From assembly GCF_036327755.1 (NCBI RefSeq), contig NZ_CP109596.1, positions 2,108,001-2,172,000 on the forward strand: a DNA stretch of 64,000 nt, in the 5' to 3' direction. A program made the position numbers and the translations under genes. The notes beneath the pieces were generated by a model, which searched no databases, was not told the origin of the DNA, and saw only the letters and a program-made list of their open reading frames with translations. This document shows, one piece after another, positions 41,012-50,027 of the stretch (position 1 is the first letter of the stretch; each line of letters opens with the position of its first letter). This DNA is from Nocardia sp. NBC_01503. Lineage in GTDB: Bacteria; Actinomycetota; Actinomycetes; Mycobacteriales; Mycobacteriaceae.

Positions 41012-42958
41012 ATGACCGAAAGCACCGCCGATCACCTGGATGCCTATCCACCGAGCGCTGAGTTCGCCGCCTCCGCCAACGCCGATGCCTCTCTCTACGA
41101 GCAGGCCGCCGCCGACCGCGAGGGTTTCTGGGCCGAACAAGCGCAGCGCCTGCACTGGGCCGAGCCCTGGACCCGGGTGCTGGACTGGGACGACGCGCCC
41201 TTCGCGAAATGGTTCGTCGGCGGCAAACTGAACGTCGCCTACAACTGCGTCGACCGGCATGTGCTGGACGGGCACGGCGAGCAGATCGCCATCCACTGGG
41301 AGGGCGAGCCCGGCGATTCCCGCGCCATCACCTACGCCGAACTGCTGGCCGAGGTGTCGCGTGCCGCCAACTACCTGACCTCCATCGGCCTGGTCGCCGG
41401 TGACCGCGTCGCCATCTATATGCCGATGGTCCCCGAGGCCATCGTCGCCATGCTGGCCTGCGCGCGGCTGGGACTGACGCATTCGGTGGTCTTCGCGGGC
41501 TTCTCCCCCAGCGCCCTGCGCCAGCGCGTGGACGATGCGGCGGCCCGGCTCGTCATCACCACCGACGGGCAGTGGCGGCGCGGTAAGCCCGCTCCGCTCA
41601 AGAGCGCGGTGGATGAGGCGCTGGCCGAAGGGGATTCGACGGTCGAGCAGGTGCTGGTGGTCAACCGCACCGGAATCGACACGCCCATGGTCGAAGGCCG
41701 CGACGTGTGGTGGCATGAGACGGTGGCGAACGCCTCGCCCGAGCATGAAGCCGAGGCGTTCGATGCCGAGCATCCGCTGTTCATCCTGTATACCTCCGGC
41801 ACCACGGGTAAGCCCAAGGGCATTCTGCATACCTCGGGTGGCTATCTGACTCAGACCTCGTACACCCACAATTACGTGTTCGACCACAAGCCCGGGACCG
41901 ATGTGTACTGGTGCACCGCCGATATCGGCTGGGTGACCGGGCATTCGTACATCGTGTACGGGCCGCTGTCGAACCGCGCGACCCAGGTCGTGTACGAGGG
42001 CACCCCGAATTTCCCTGACGAGCACCGGCATTGGCAGATCATCGAGAAGTACGGGGTGAGCATCTACTACACCGCCCCGACGCTGGTGCGTACATTCATG
42101 AAGTGGGGCAAGGAGATTCCCCAGGCTCATGATTTGTCGAGCCTGCGCCTGCTGGGCAGTGTGGGTGAGCCGATCAATCCCGAGGCGTGGCGCTGGTATC
42201 GGGAAACGATCGGGGCGAACAGGACTCCGATCGTGGATACCTGGTGGCAGACCGAGACCGGCTCGATCATGATCTCCCCGCTCCCGGGTGTGACCGCGGC
42301 CAAGCCGGGTGCGGCGATGACCCCGCTGCCGGGGATCTCGGCCACGGTCGTGGACGAGGAAGGCAAGCCCGTCGTGCTCGGGGAGACCGAGGCCAACGGG
42401 TATCTGGTGTTGGATCAGCCGTGGCCTTCGATGCTGCGTGGTATCTGGGGTGACAACGACCGGTATCGGGAAACCTATTGGGCTCGGTACGCCGAGCAGG
42501 GCTGGTACTTCGCCGGTGACGGCGCCAAACTCGACACCGAGGGCGACCTGTGGGTGCTGGGCCGGGTCGATGACGTCATGAACGTCTCGGGCCACCGCAT
42601 CTCCACCGCCGAGGTCGAGTCCGCGCTGGTCGGGCACTCCGGTGTCGCCGAAGCCGCGGTGGTCGGCGCCTCGGATGAGACCACCGGCCAGGGCATTGTC
42701 GCCTTCGTGATCCTCACCGCCGAGGCCAAGGACACCGGCGCGGATCTGGTGGCCGAGCTCAAGGCCGAGGTCTCCCGGGAGATCTCCCCGATCGCCCGCC
42801 CGCGCGAGATACATGTGGTTCCCGAGCTGCCCAAGACCCGTTCGGGCAAGATCATGCGCCGCCTGCTGCGCGATGTGGCCGAGGGCCGCGAGCTGGGTGA
42901 CACCTCAACCCTGGTGGATCCCAACGTCTTCGAGGCCATTCGCGCCGGAAAGTCGTAA
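41012..42958 (+). CDS. acs: Acetyl-CoA synthetase
   Basis: A 648-residue AMP-forming ligase making acetyl-CoA from acetate, ATP and CoA. The AMP-binding P-loop is ILYTSGTTGKPKGILHTSGG; VDTWWQTETGSIMISPLPG is the acetate-CoA ligase A5 region; WVLGRVDDVMNVSGHRIST is A8; the catalytic, acetylatable Lys is in LPKTRSGKIMRRLLRD near the C-terminus. Length matches the family. ATG 41012 follows GAAGAGAGAG. Corresponds to Rv3667. A terminator hairpin lies at 42995-43028. Confidence 0.96.
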   Translation: MTESTADHLDAYPPSAEFAASANADASLYEQAAADREGFWAEQAQRLHWAEPWTRVLDWDDAPFAKWFVGGKLNVAYNCVDRHVLDGHGEQIAIHWEGEPGDSRAITYAELLAEVSRAANYLTSIGLVAGDRVAIYMPMVPEAIVAMLACARLGLTHSVVFAGFSPSALRQRVDDAAARLVITTDGQWRRGKPAPLKSAVDEALAEGDSTVEQVLVVNRTGIDTPMVEGRDVWWHETVANASPEHEAEAFDAEHPLFILYTSGTTGKPKGILHTSGGYLTQTSYTHNYVFDHKPGTDVYWCTADIGWVTGHSYIVYGPLSNRATQVVYEGTPNFPDEHRHWQIIEKYGVSIYYTAPTLVRTFMKWGKEIPQAHDLSSLRLLGSVGEPINPEAWRWYRETIGANRTPIVDTWWQTETGSIMISPLPGVTAAKPGAAMTPLPGISATVVDEEGKPVVLGETEANGYLVLDQPWPSMLRGIWGDNDRYRETYWARYAEQGWYFAGDGAKLDTEGDLWVLGRVDDVMNVSGHRISTAEVESALVGHSGVAEAAVVGASDETTGQGIVAFVILTAEAKDTGADLVAELKAEVSREISPIARPREIHVVPELPKTRSGKIMRRLLRDVAEGRELGDTSTLVDPNVFEAIRAGKS

Positions 42959-42994
42959 AGCGCGCTCGGATAAGTCGTTTCGCGAATGAGCGCC

Positions 42995-43028
42995 ACGGCC
43001 CCGGTGACCGGCTGGTCACCGGGGCCGT
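42995..43028 (+). terminator. Terminator downstream of acs
   Basis: Perfect 15-bp stem ACGGCCCCGGTGACC / GGTCACCGGGGCCGT with loop GGCT, 36 bases after the acs stop. There is no real T-run, as is common for high-GC actinomycete terminators. Confidence 0.7.
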
Positions 43029-43213
43029 TCGCCATCCATAGCATCCTTCGCCGCAGGTCGGGCGGCGTGCCCCTGTTCCGATGCCGGATTTCGACCGTTA
43101 GAATTGCGTAAGGTGTGCCGGGAAGTCTGGTCGGCATGCGGTATGCGTCGACCGCACCTGGTGGAGTCGCACGCCGCTGGCTCAGTCGACCGTACTGCCG
43201 GAAAGGTGCACCC

Positions 43214-44440
43214 TTGATTGTCCAGATGCGCTCCGAACTCACCCGCTATCTACGGACCGAAACCTTCGGTGGCGCACTGCTTCTCATCGCCGCGGCCACC
43301 GCCGTGCTGTGGGTCAACTCCGCGTGGGGCGCGAGCTATACGACCATGGTCGACACCCATCTCGACATTCCCGCCCTGCATTTGAATCTGACCCTCGCCG
43401 ATTGGACCAAGGACGGTCTGCTCGCGATCTTCTTCTTCGTCGCGGGCCTGGAGCTCAAACGGGAACTGGTGGTCGGTGAACTCGCCGACCCGAAACGCGC
43501 GACCCTGCCCATCCTGGCCGCCATCGGCGGTGTCGTCATGCCCGCGCTGATCGCCATCGGCATCGGCTGGGGCGTGGAGGGCATGGATCGCGGCTGGGCC
43601 GTCCCGGTCGCCACCGATATCGCCTTCGCGCTGGCCGTGCTCGCGCTCACCGGCTCCCGCATTCCGCCGGGGGCGCGGGTATTCCTGCTGAGCCTGGCGG
43701 TGGTCGACGATCTGATCGCCATCATCCTGATCGCGGTGCTGTTCACCACCACCCTGAAGATGCTGTGGCTGGCCATCGCCATCCTGTGCTGCGCGATCTG
43801 GGCGCTCGGCCAATGGAAACGGATCGGCACACCGTTCCTCTATGTACCGCTGGCGCTGCTCGCCTGGTACTCGCTGCACGAGGCGGGCATCCATCCGACA
43901 CTGGCGGGTGTGGCGCTGGGACTGCTCACCCGGGTGCGCCCCGACGCGGACGAGGACGAGCACTGCGTACCCGCCGCCAAGCTGGAGCACTTCTTCCAGC
44001 CCATCTCCGCGGCCATCTGCGTACCGCTGTTCGCGCTCTTCGCCTCCGGCGTGAAGCTCGACAGCGATGTCTTCTCGAAGCTGTTCACCGACCGGATCTC
44101 GCTCTCCATCATCGTCGGCCTGCTGGTCGGAAAAACGGTCGGCATCTTCGGGTTCTCTTGGCTCGCGGTACGTCTGGGCATCGCGCGCCGACCCGACGAT
44201 CTCGGTTATCGGGACATGTTCGCCCTGTCGGTACTAGGTGCGATCGGCTTCACCGTTAGCCTCTTGGTGGCAGAACTCGCACTGGACGGCGTCGGCGACG
44301 GCTCCGAAGTCGAACTGGCGAAAGCAGCGGTGTTGCTGACGTCATTGGCGGCTTCCCTGGCGGGTTCGGCGCTACTGTTGCGTCGTGGCCGTGCCCACCA
44401 GGCACGCCGAGACGAGCGGGCACTGCAGGGACAAGAGTGA
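43214..44440 (+). CDS. nhaA: Na+/H+ antiporter NhaA
   Basis: A 408-residue membrane protein with about 11-12 helices. Key NhaA elements: WTKDGLLAIFFFVAGLELKR, VPVATDIAFALAVLAL, the paired acidic residues in LLSLAVVDDLIAIILIA (ion-binding Asp pair), and LGAIGFTVSLLVAELAL. It exchanges Na+ for H+ to control pH and salt. Start TTG 43214 is chosen: GAAAGG lies 7-8 bases upstream; ATG 43226 is the alternative. In M. tuberculosis a protease gene (Rv3668c) stands here instead, so this is a lineage-specific change. Confidence 0.92.
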   Translation: MIVQMRSELTRYLRTETFGGALLLIAAATAVLWVNSAWGASYTTMVDTHLDIPALHLNLTLADWTKDGLLAIFFFVAGLELKRELVVGELADPKRATLPILAAIGGVVMPALIAIGIGWGVEGMDRGWAVPVATDIAFALAVLALTGSRIPPGARVFLLSLAVVDDLIAIILIAVLFTTTLKMLWLAIAILCCAIWALGQWKRIGTPFLYVPLALLAWYSLHEAGIHPTLAGVALGLLTRVRPDADEDEHCVPAAKLEHFFQPISAAICVPLFALFASGVKLDSDVFSKLFTDRISLSIIVGLLVGKTVGIFGFSWLAVRLGIARRPDDLGYRDMFALSVLGAIGFTVSLLVAELALDGVGDGSEVELAKAAVLLTSLAASLAGSALLLRRGRAHQARRDERALQGQE

Positions 44441-44483
44441 GAGCGCACCGGGCAGTTCCGGGACATGGAGAAGGGTCGAGCAA

Positions 44484-44999
44484 TTGAGCTTCACACAGGG
44501 CGGTAACGGGCGAGACGGGAATCGCACCCGCACCATCACCTCGATTCCGTTGTCCGATGTCGATACACATGAGTCGGCGACGATCGGCACTCTGGTTCGG
44601 GACGCGACCGAGCAGATGTCGACGCTGGTACGCGCGGAGGTGGCGCTCGCCAAGGCGGAGGTGACGGGCGAGGTCAAGAAGGGTCTGCAGGGCAGCGTCT
44701 TCTTCATCGGAGCGCTGACCGTCCTGCTGTTCAGCTCCTTCTTCTTTTTCTTCTTCCTCGCCGAACTGCTGGACGTGTGGGTATACCGCTGGCTGGCGTT
44801 CCTCATCGTCTTCCTGCTGATGATCGTGGCCACCGCGGCGCTGGCGCTGCTGGGCTATCTCAAGGTGCGCAGACTGCGCGCGCCGGAGAAGACCATCGAA
44901 TCGCTCAAGGAGGCGAAGACGCTGCTGCCCAGCGGTTTCGGTGCCGCCGGTGAGCATTCGGACGACACTCCGGTCGGTCTCGGCAAGCCGCGGCTGTAG
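44484..44999 (+). CDS. Holin-like membrane protein (phage holin 3_6 / Rv3669 family)
   Basis: A 171-residue protein. An N-terminal helix (TLVRDATEQMSTLVRAEVAL) is amphipathic; two membrane helices follow (VFFIGALTVLLFSSFFFFFF and LAFLIVFLLMIVATAALALL), then a basic C-terminus. The S/T-x-L-x-R-x-E-x-x-L-A-K-x-E pattern is that of the actinobacterial holin-X superfamily, of unclear cellular role and not evidence of a prophage here. Start TTG 44484 follows GGAGAAGGG; upstream in-frame codons overlap nhaA. Corresponds to Rv3669 by position. Confidence 0.8.
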   Translation: MSFTQGGNGRDGNRTRTITSIPLSDVDTHESATIGTLVRDATEQMSTLVRAEVALAKAEVTGEVKKGLQGSVFFIGALTVLLFSSFFFFFFLAELLDVWVYRWLAFLIVFLLMIVATAALALLGYLKVRRLRAPEKTIESLKEAKTLLPSGFGAAGEHSDDTPVGLGKPRL

Positions 45000-45022
45000 A
45001 CCGTCGATTACGCTGCCTCGGC

Positions 45023-45976
45023 GTGTCGTCGATTTCGTCCCCTGATCCGTCCGCAGTCCGCTACGACGGACCGTGGACCCATCGGGATGTGCATGCCAAC
45101 GGCATTCGCTTCCACGTCGTGGAGGCCATGCCCGCGGGCAGTGTGGTCTTCGCCGACCCCGAAACACCACTTGTGGTGCTGCTGCACGGCTTCGGTGACT
45201 TCTGGTGGTCGTGGCGGCATCAGCTGACGGCACTGGCCGAGCTCGGCTATCGGGCCGTCGCGATGGATCTACGCGGTTACGGCGACAGCGACAAACCACC
45301 GCGCGGCTATGACGGGTGGACCCTGGCCGGTGATATCGCCGGACTGGTACGCGCGCTCGGACATACCGAGGCCACGCTGGTCGGGCATGCCGAGGGCGGC
45401 CTGGTCTGCTGGGCGACCGCGGTACTGCAACCGCGGGTGGTACGCGCCATCGGACTGGTGAGTTCACCGCATCCGGCGGCGCTCAAGAGCTCCATCCTGC
45501 GCGACCGCAAACAGCGCTCGGTGTGGCTGCCGAATTTCCTGCGCTATCAGCTGCCCCGCTATCCGGAGAATCTGCTCACCGCCGATGCCGGCGCGGAGAT
45601 CGAACGCCTGCTGCGCCGTCGCGCCGGTGAACACTGGTCCGGGACAGCGGAATTCGCGGACACCGTGCAGCGCATGCGCACCGCCATCCGCATTCCCGGT
45701 GCGGCGCACTGTGGTCTGGAGTACCAGCGCTGGGCCTTCCGCAGCCAATGGCGACCGGACGGCGCGCGTTTCATGGAGACCATGCGCGAACCCATCCGCA
45801 TCCCGGTGCTGTCCATGTACGGCGACCGCGACCACTACATTCTCGCGAATACGATTCGACGCGGGCAGGAGTTCTCGCCACAGCGCCGCGTGGTGGAGAT
45901 CCCGGACGCGGGACACTATGCGCACCAGGAGAACCCGGCGGCGGTCACCGCCGAGCTCGCCAAACTGCTGTCCTAG
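45023..45976 (+). CDS. ephE: EphE-like alpha/beta hydrolase, nucleophile replaced
   Basis: A 317-residue alpha/beta hydrolase with the oxyanion segment VLLHGFGDFWWSWRHQL, a cap domain, and the end DAGHYAHQENP carrying the catalytic His position. The nucleophile elbow reads LVGHAEGGLVCW: the G-x-Nu-x-G centre is Ala rather than the Asp of epoxide hydrolases or the Ser of esterases. Hydrolysis by the usual route therefore looks impossible unless the neighbouring Glu substitutes. GTG 45023 is the first plausible start. Same position as Rv3670 (annotated ephE). The 3' end overlaps the marP gene by 4 bases (convergent). Confidence 0.85.
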   Translation: MSSISSPDPSAVRYDGPWTHRDVHANGIRFHVVEAMPAGSVVFADPETPLVVLLHGFGDFWWSWRHQLTALAELGYRAVAMDLRGYGDSDKPPRGYDGWTLAGDIAGLVRALGHTEATLVGHAEGGLVCWATAVLQPRVVRAIGLVSSPHPAALKSSILRDRKQRSVWLPNFLRYQLPRYPENLLTADAGAEIERLLRRRAGEHWSGTAEFADTVQRMRTAIRIPGAAHCGLEYQRWAFRSQWRPDGARFMETMREPIRIPVLSMYGDRDHYILANTIRRGQEFSPQRRVVEIPDAGHYAHQENPAAVTAELAKLLS

Positions 45977-47166
45977 CTGAGTACGCAACTCCCGGTACCG
46001 ACCGGGGTCGAGACGCCCGCCGCCTCGTTCACCTCCGGCCGCACCTCGTCCAGGGTCAGCACATAGCCGGTGTCGTCGTCGGTGACGGCGGCACCGAAGA
46101 CCACGCCGAGAATATTGCCGTCGGTGTCGACCAGCGGGCCGCCGGAGTTACCCGCGCGCACCTGGCCGCGCACCGTGTAGACCTCACGCTGCACATTGTT
46201 GTCGCGATAGATATTGGGGCCCTTGAGATCCAGGGTCTCGCGCACCCGGGCCGCACTGGCCGTATAGCGCCCGCCACCCGGGTAACCCAGCACGATGGCC
46301 GATTCACCGGAGTTGGCGGCGGCCGGGGCCAGCGGAATCACCGGTGCGTTCAATCCGGGCACCGCCAGAATCGCGATGTCCTTGGACGAATCGAACAGCA
46401 CCACTTGGGCTTCCATCGATCCGCGCGCGGTATCCACACTGACCGTGCTGGTGCCCGCGACCACGTGCGCGTTGGTCATGATGCGCTCGGGTGCGACCAC
46501 GAAGCCCGAACCCTCCAACTGCCGTTGGCAACTCGGCGCGATACCGCGGATTCGCAGCACGCTCGTCTGCAGTGACTGCGCCACCGGCAACTGCAGCACA
46601 CTGGCATCGGGTGGTTCCACCGCGGCGATCGGCACCCGGCCGAACGGGCCGATCACATCCGGCAGCCCGGAGGTATTGAGCAGGTTGGAGAACTCGTTCG
46701 GCACCCGCCGCAGCCAATCCGGCGCGACATGGTCCACATTCACCAGAACCTGAGAGTTCTTGACCGCGGCCGCGATTCCCGGCTGCGACGAATTGGCCAG
46801 CGGCAGCGCCAGCAGCCAGGCGGTGGCCAGCACCGCGGCCATCTGCAGGCCCGCGCCGACCACACTGTCCACACTGCGGGTGAACGGATCGCGCATACCG
46901 CTGCGCGCCGCCCGCCCCAGCACCATCCCCGCGACCTCACCCACGATCACCAGGGCCACGATCAGCAGTACGCCGACCAGCACCCGGGAGCGCCCCTCGC
47001 TCAGGTGGATGAGGATGTGCGGGGCGATGAGAATGCCCGCCACCGCGCCCAGCACCACGCCTAGGAAGGCCAGTGCGGAGGCGACCGCGCCCTGCCGCCA
47101 CCCGGAGGTGGCCGCGAGCAGCGCCAGAATCAGGATCCCGAGGTCGAGCCAGGCCGAAGAGCTCAT
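45973..47166 (-). CDS. marP: Membrane-anchored serine protease MarP
   Basis: A 397-residue protein. A CvpA-like N-terminal part has four membrane helices (ILILALLAATSGWRQGAVAS; VLVGVLLIVALVIVGEVAGM). The periplasmic trypsin-like domain has the catalytic triad His in MTNAHVVAGT, Asp in SSKDIAILAV and Ser in VRAGNSGGPLVD. Cysteines in PSCQRQ and near the C-terminus (GSCVLS) match the disulphide that restrains the M. tuberculosis enzyme, which is needed for acid resistance. Corresponds to Rv3671c. ATG 47166 overlaps the upstream stop. Confidence 0.94.
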   Translation of the reverse strand: MSSSAWLDLGILILALLAATSGWRQGAVASALAFLGVVLGAVAGILIAPHILIHLSEGRSRVLVGVLLIVALVIVGEVAGMVLGRAARSGMRDPFTRSVDSVVGAGLQMAAVLATAWLLALPLANSSQPGIAAAVKNSQVLVNVDHVAPDWLRRVPNEFSNLLNTSGLPDVIGPFGRVPIAAVEPPDASVLQLPVAQSLQTSVLRIRGIAPSCQRQLEGSGFVVAPERIMTNAHVVAGTSTVSVDTARGSMEAQVVLFDSSKDIAILAVPGLNAPVIPLAPAAANSGESAIVLGYPGGGRYTASAARVRETLDLKGPNIYRDNNVQREVYTVRGQVRAGNSGGPLVDTDGNILGVVFGAAVTDDDTGYVLTLDEVRPEVNEAAGVSTPVGTGSCVLS

Positions 47167-47876
47167 AACGTCATCCCAACCGCGGCCAGTGAGGCCTGCA
47201 GATCACGCACATCGTGATGGTCCCATTCCAGTTCCCACCCGGATACCGCCAGCAGCCCGGCGAGCACTCCCCCGGTGAAGCCCCACACCAGCATGCCGTC
47301 CACCGTGAAGGCCGGACCCATATAGCCGAGCGGATGCCGCACCACGAATCTGTTGGCCGGATCGACGAGGTCCGCGACCGGCACCCGGACCACCCGGGAC
47401 GCCTCGTTCTCGCTCACCACACCGACCTCACCGGGGGTGCGCCAGTAGGCGACCACCGGGGTCACATCGAACCGCGACGGCGGTACGAAGATCTTGGGCA
47501 GCACCGCGATCGGCTCCACGCCGGCCGGATCGAGTCCGGTCTCCTCCCGCGCCTCGCGCAGTGCGGTGCCGATGGGGCCGTCATCGCCGGGCTCCACCCC
47601 ACCGCCCGGGAACGCCACCTGCCCGCTGTGCGTGCGCATGGTGGCGGCGCGCTGGGTGAGCAGCACATCGGCATCGTCCGGCAGCCCGCCGAGCGCGCGC
47701 GGATCGGCGGCGCCGGACCCGCTGAACAGCACCAGCACCGCCGCGTCACGGGTACGCACGGCCGCGGAGGCGATGCGCCGCAACACCGGATTCATACCGG
47801 TCGGATCGGCCGGATCATGCTCGGCCACCGATCTCAGCCACTCCGGAATGGAGCCCGTAGGCACCTCGAGTCTCAT
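47163..47876 (-). CDS. NUDIX hydrolase, CoA pyrophosphatase-like (Rv3672c)
   Basis: A 237-residue protein. The NUDIX box is GTALREAREETGLDP (R-E-x-x-E-E, within the G-x5-E-x7-REUxEExGU pattern). The segment LLTQRAATMRTHSGQVAFPG upstream (L-L-x-x-R-...-H-x-G-Q-x-x-F-P-G) is characteristic of CoA-diphosphatases that recycle coenzyme A. Start ATG 47876 (MRLEVPTGSIP). It overlaps marP by 4 bases and follows the thioredoxin-like gene, all leftward. Confidence 0.9.
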   Translation of the reverse strand: MRLEVPTGSIPEWLRSVAEHDPADPTGMNPVLRRIASAAVRTRDAAVLVLFSGSGAADPRALGGLPDDADVLLTQRAATMRTHSGQVAFPGGGVEPGDDGPIGTALREAREETGLDPAGVEPIAVLPKIFVPPSRFDVTPVVAYWRTPGEVGVVSENEASRVVRVPVADLVDPANRFVVRHPLGYMGPAFTVDGMLVWGFTGGVLAGLLAVSGWELEWDHHDVRDLQASLAAVGMTL

Positions 47877-47910
47877 GCCCACACTCCAAGATCGACCACA
47901 GCACCGGCGC

Positions 47911-48594
47911 TCACGCCCGCACCCCCAACTCGGCGGCGACCGTATCGGCAATATCGTCGACGCTCTTGAACGGGCGCACAACGAGTTTCGCCACGGTGCC
48001 GTCCGCACGCAACAGCACGGAGATGGGCAGCACCGCCGGAGCGCCGACGGCATTGCGCACCTTGGTATCCGGATCCGCCACACCCGGCAGATGAATACCG
48101 AGCCCGGTCAATCGGGACAAACCCTTGGCCGTACTCGGATCACTGTGCACGGTGAGCACCGTGATCGACGCCGACGCCCGATCCGAGAACTGTTGCAGTA
48201 GCGGCAATTCCTCCGCGCACGGGCCACACCAGTAGGCCCAGAGATTCAGCAGCGCCGGCTTGCCCGCGAGCGCGGCGATCAAATCCATCGGCTTGCCGTC
48301 GGCGAGACATTCGAGGGCGAGCCCGCGCAATGGACTGTCCCCCACCGCCGCTCCCGATGGCACCGGGCAGTCGGCCAGCGCCGCGTGTGCCCGTTCCGCG
48401 GCCGAAACCGACTTCTCGGCAGCGGCGGGTGCACCCTTGCTCGGCGTATCACCGGTACTCGAACACCCCGCAATCGCCAGCGCGAGCGCCACGAGCACCG
48501 CGAGCATCCCGCCGCGCCGTCGCGGACCGCACGCGCCCACGGCGTCTGACGGCCGTGGGCGGGTGCGGTTTTCGGGCGGAGCCGCAAGACTCAC
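47911..48594 (-). CDS. Thioredoxin-like lipoprotein (TlpA/ResA type, Rv3673c)
   Basis: A 227-residue protein with an N-terminal membrane/lipoprotein signal ([16 protein letters not shown], lipobox AIAGC) and a thioredoxin fold whose active site is [18 protein letters not shown] (C-G-P-C), with the cis-Pro in [11 protein letters not shown]. It acts outside the membrane in thiol-disulphide exchange. The N-terminus before the signal is a ~30-residue Arg/Pro-rich stretch. GTG 48594 overlaps the nth stop (GTGA). Confidence 0.88.
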   Translation of the reverse strand: MSLAAPPENRTRPRPSDAVGACGPRRRGGMLAVLVALALAIAGCSSTGDTPSKGAPAAAEKSVSAAERAHAALADCPVPSGAAVGDSPLRGLALECLADGKPMDLIAALAGKPALLNLWAYWCGPCAEELPLLQQFSDRASASITVLTVHSDPSTAKGLSRLTGLGIHLPGVADPDTKVRNAVGAPAVLPISVLLRADGTVAKLVVRPFKSVDDIADTVAAELGVRA

Positions 48595-49421
48595 AGGCCC
48601 ACCATTTCGAGCAGATGCTCGGTCTCCGGGCCCTTGACCAGCGCCGCCGCGGTGACCGGATCGGTGGGGCCGAGACCGTAGGAGGGGCAGTCGTTGGCCA
48701 GAACGCAAGCACCGCAGGCGGGTTTGCGGGCATGGCAGACGCGGCGGCCGTGGAAGATCACCCGATGCGAGAGCATGGTCCACTCTTTGCGCTCGATGAG
48801 GTCGCCGACAATATGCTCGACCTTCACCGGATCTTCCTCATCGGTCCACTTCCAGCGCCGGACCAGGCGGCCGAAGTGAGTGTCGACGGTGATACCGGGC
48901 ACACCGAAGGCATTGCCGAGGATGACATTCGCGGTCTTACGGCCGATACCCGGCAGCTCCACCAATTGCTTCAAGGTGTTCGGGAGCTCGCCGTCATAGC
49001 GTTCGACCAGCGCCTGCCCCAGTCCCATCAGCGAATTCGTCTTGTTGCGATAGAAGCCGGTGGGCCGGATGAACTCCTCCAACTCGGTGCGATTCGCCTC
49101 GGCGTAATCGCGAGCGCTGCGGTACTTGGCGAACAGCGCCGGTGTGGTGAGGTTCACCCGGACATCGGTGCACTGCGCGGAAAGGATTGTGGCCACGGCC
49201 AATTCGAGTGGCGTGGTGAAGTCGAGTTCGCAGTGCGCGTCCGGAAAGGCCAGCGCAAGCGTGCGATTCATCCGGCGGGCGCGGCGTACCAGACCGGTGG
49301 GCGTCTCCTTGGCGCGCGACTTGGCTTTTCCGCCCTTGGGCGCGGTCCTACCGCTGGTAGGCACGGCGGGAGCGCCGGATTCGGCCCCATTCGCGGCCGC
49401 GCTGGATGTGGAGACACGCAC
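48591..49421 (-). CDS. nth: Endonuclease III (DNA glycosylase/AP lyase)
   Basis: A 276-residue base-excision repair enzyme. The helix-hairpin-helix [20 protein letters not shown] holds the catalytic Lys; the catalytic Asp is in [14 protein letters not shown]; the [4Fe-4S] cluster is C-x6-C-x2-C-x5-C in [20 protein letters not shown]. It removes oxidised pyrimidines. The first ~45 residues are low-complexity and basic, so the true start could be later, near [14 protein letters not shown]. Corresponds to Rv3674c. Confidence 0.95.
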   Translation of the reverse strand: MRVSTSSAAANGAESGAPAVPTSGRTAPKGGKAKSRAKETPTGLVRRARRMNRTLALAFPDAHCELDFTTPLELAVATILSAQCTDVRVNLTTPALFAKYRSARDYAEANRTELEEFIRPTGFYRNKTNSLMGLGQALVERYDGELPNTLKQLVELPGIGRKTANVILGNAFGVPGITVDTHFGRLVRRWKWTDEEDPVKVEHIVGDLIERKEWTMLSHRVIFHGRRVCHARKPACGACVLANDCPSYGLGPTDPVTAAALVKGPETEHLLEMVGL

Positions 49422-49512
49422 GCGTCCACCTTACGGAACCGCCAAGCCCCATCAACCTGGCTGACTACCTCCCGTGTTCCATCTGAGACCTTCGCCGTGT
49501 TTACTCCTCCCT

Positions 49513-49755
49513 ATGCAAGGACTCGCTGTGGTGCTGTTTCCGATAGCGCTGATGCTGTTCGCATTGGTGATGGAACGTGTCGAGAATCGGCTTCGCAAGC
49601 TGCTCGAACCGGACCCCGAGGTTCAGCAGTATCTGGATCGAGCCACGAATGCCGAGGTCAGTGACCTGACCAAACTGGGATTGCCCGCCGCGGCGGCGCG
49701 CCCGAGGCGCGCCCGACCGGCAGCCAAGGGCATGGATGTAGCCCAGGCCAGCTGA
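49513..49755 (+). CDS. Small membrane protein (Rv3675-like position)
   Basis: An 80-residue protein with one N-terminal helix (GLAVVLFPIALMLFALVMER) followed by a charged segment (RVENRLRKLLEPDPEVQQYL) and a Pro/Arg-rich tail. Placed as Rv3675 in M. tuberculosis, between nth and crp. Start ATG 49513 (MQGLAVV); a GTG at 49474 would add 13 residues. Function unknown. Confidence 0.7.
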   Translation: MQGLAVVLFPIALMLFALVMERVENRLRKLLEPDPEVQQYLDRATNAEVSDLTKLGLPAAAARPRRARPAAKGMDVAQAS

Positions 49756-49837
49756 ATCGCTTTTGTCCGCCGCTGCCCGTTTCGCCGATATCCGGCCGGT
49801 CAGCGGCGTTTTCCGATCTTCCTGCGTGGGCTTGACG

Positions 49838-49911
49838 GCGTGTCGCTAGAGTTGAACTTTGCGTGTCGCTGGATCGACGGTGCGTGTCGTGTAAACCGAC
49901 TCTGCGTGTCG
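49838..49911 (+). repeat. Four phased direct repeats of GCGTGTCG upstream of crp
   Basis: Exact octamers at 49838-49845, 49861-49868, 49882-49889 and 49904-49911, with start-to-start spacing of 23, 21 and 22 bases (two helical turns). A degenerate fifth, GCGTGGTGTC, starts at 49927. They end about 116 bases before the crp start, so they are likely binding sites on one face of the helix for a regulator of crp. Confidence 0.7.
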
Positions 49912-50027
49912 GAGAATGACCCTGCCGCGTGGTGTCTATCACTACCCGGGCGTATTGCAAAGTAGACTGCACTGTCGGCCGAATGCTTCGGTCCAGGACA
50001 GAGCCATTTCCCATAAGGAGCACATTC

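Noticed and set aside
40973..42814. Antisense frame of about 613 codons opposite acs
   Set aside because: The acs protein has all expected adenylate-forming motifs; the antisense product is His/Gly/Asp-rich and unlike any family.
44484..44999. Holin-like gene considered as evidence of a prophage
   Set aside because: It is a conserved core gene in this block (Rv3669 position), with no other phage genes nearby.
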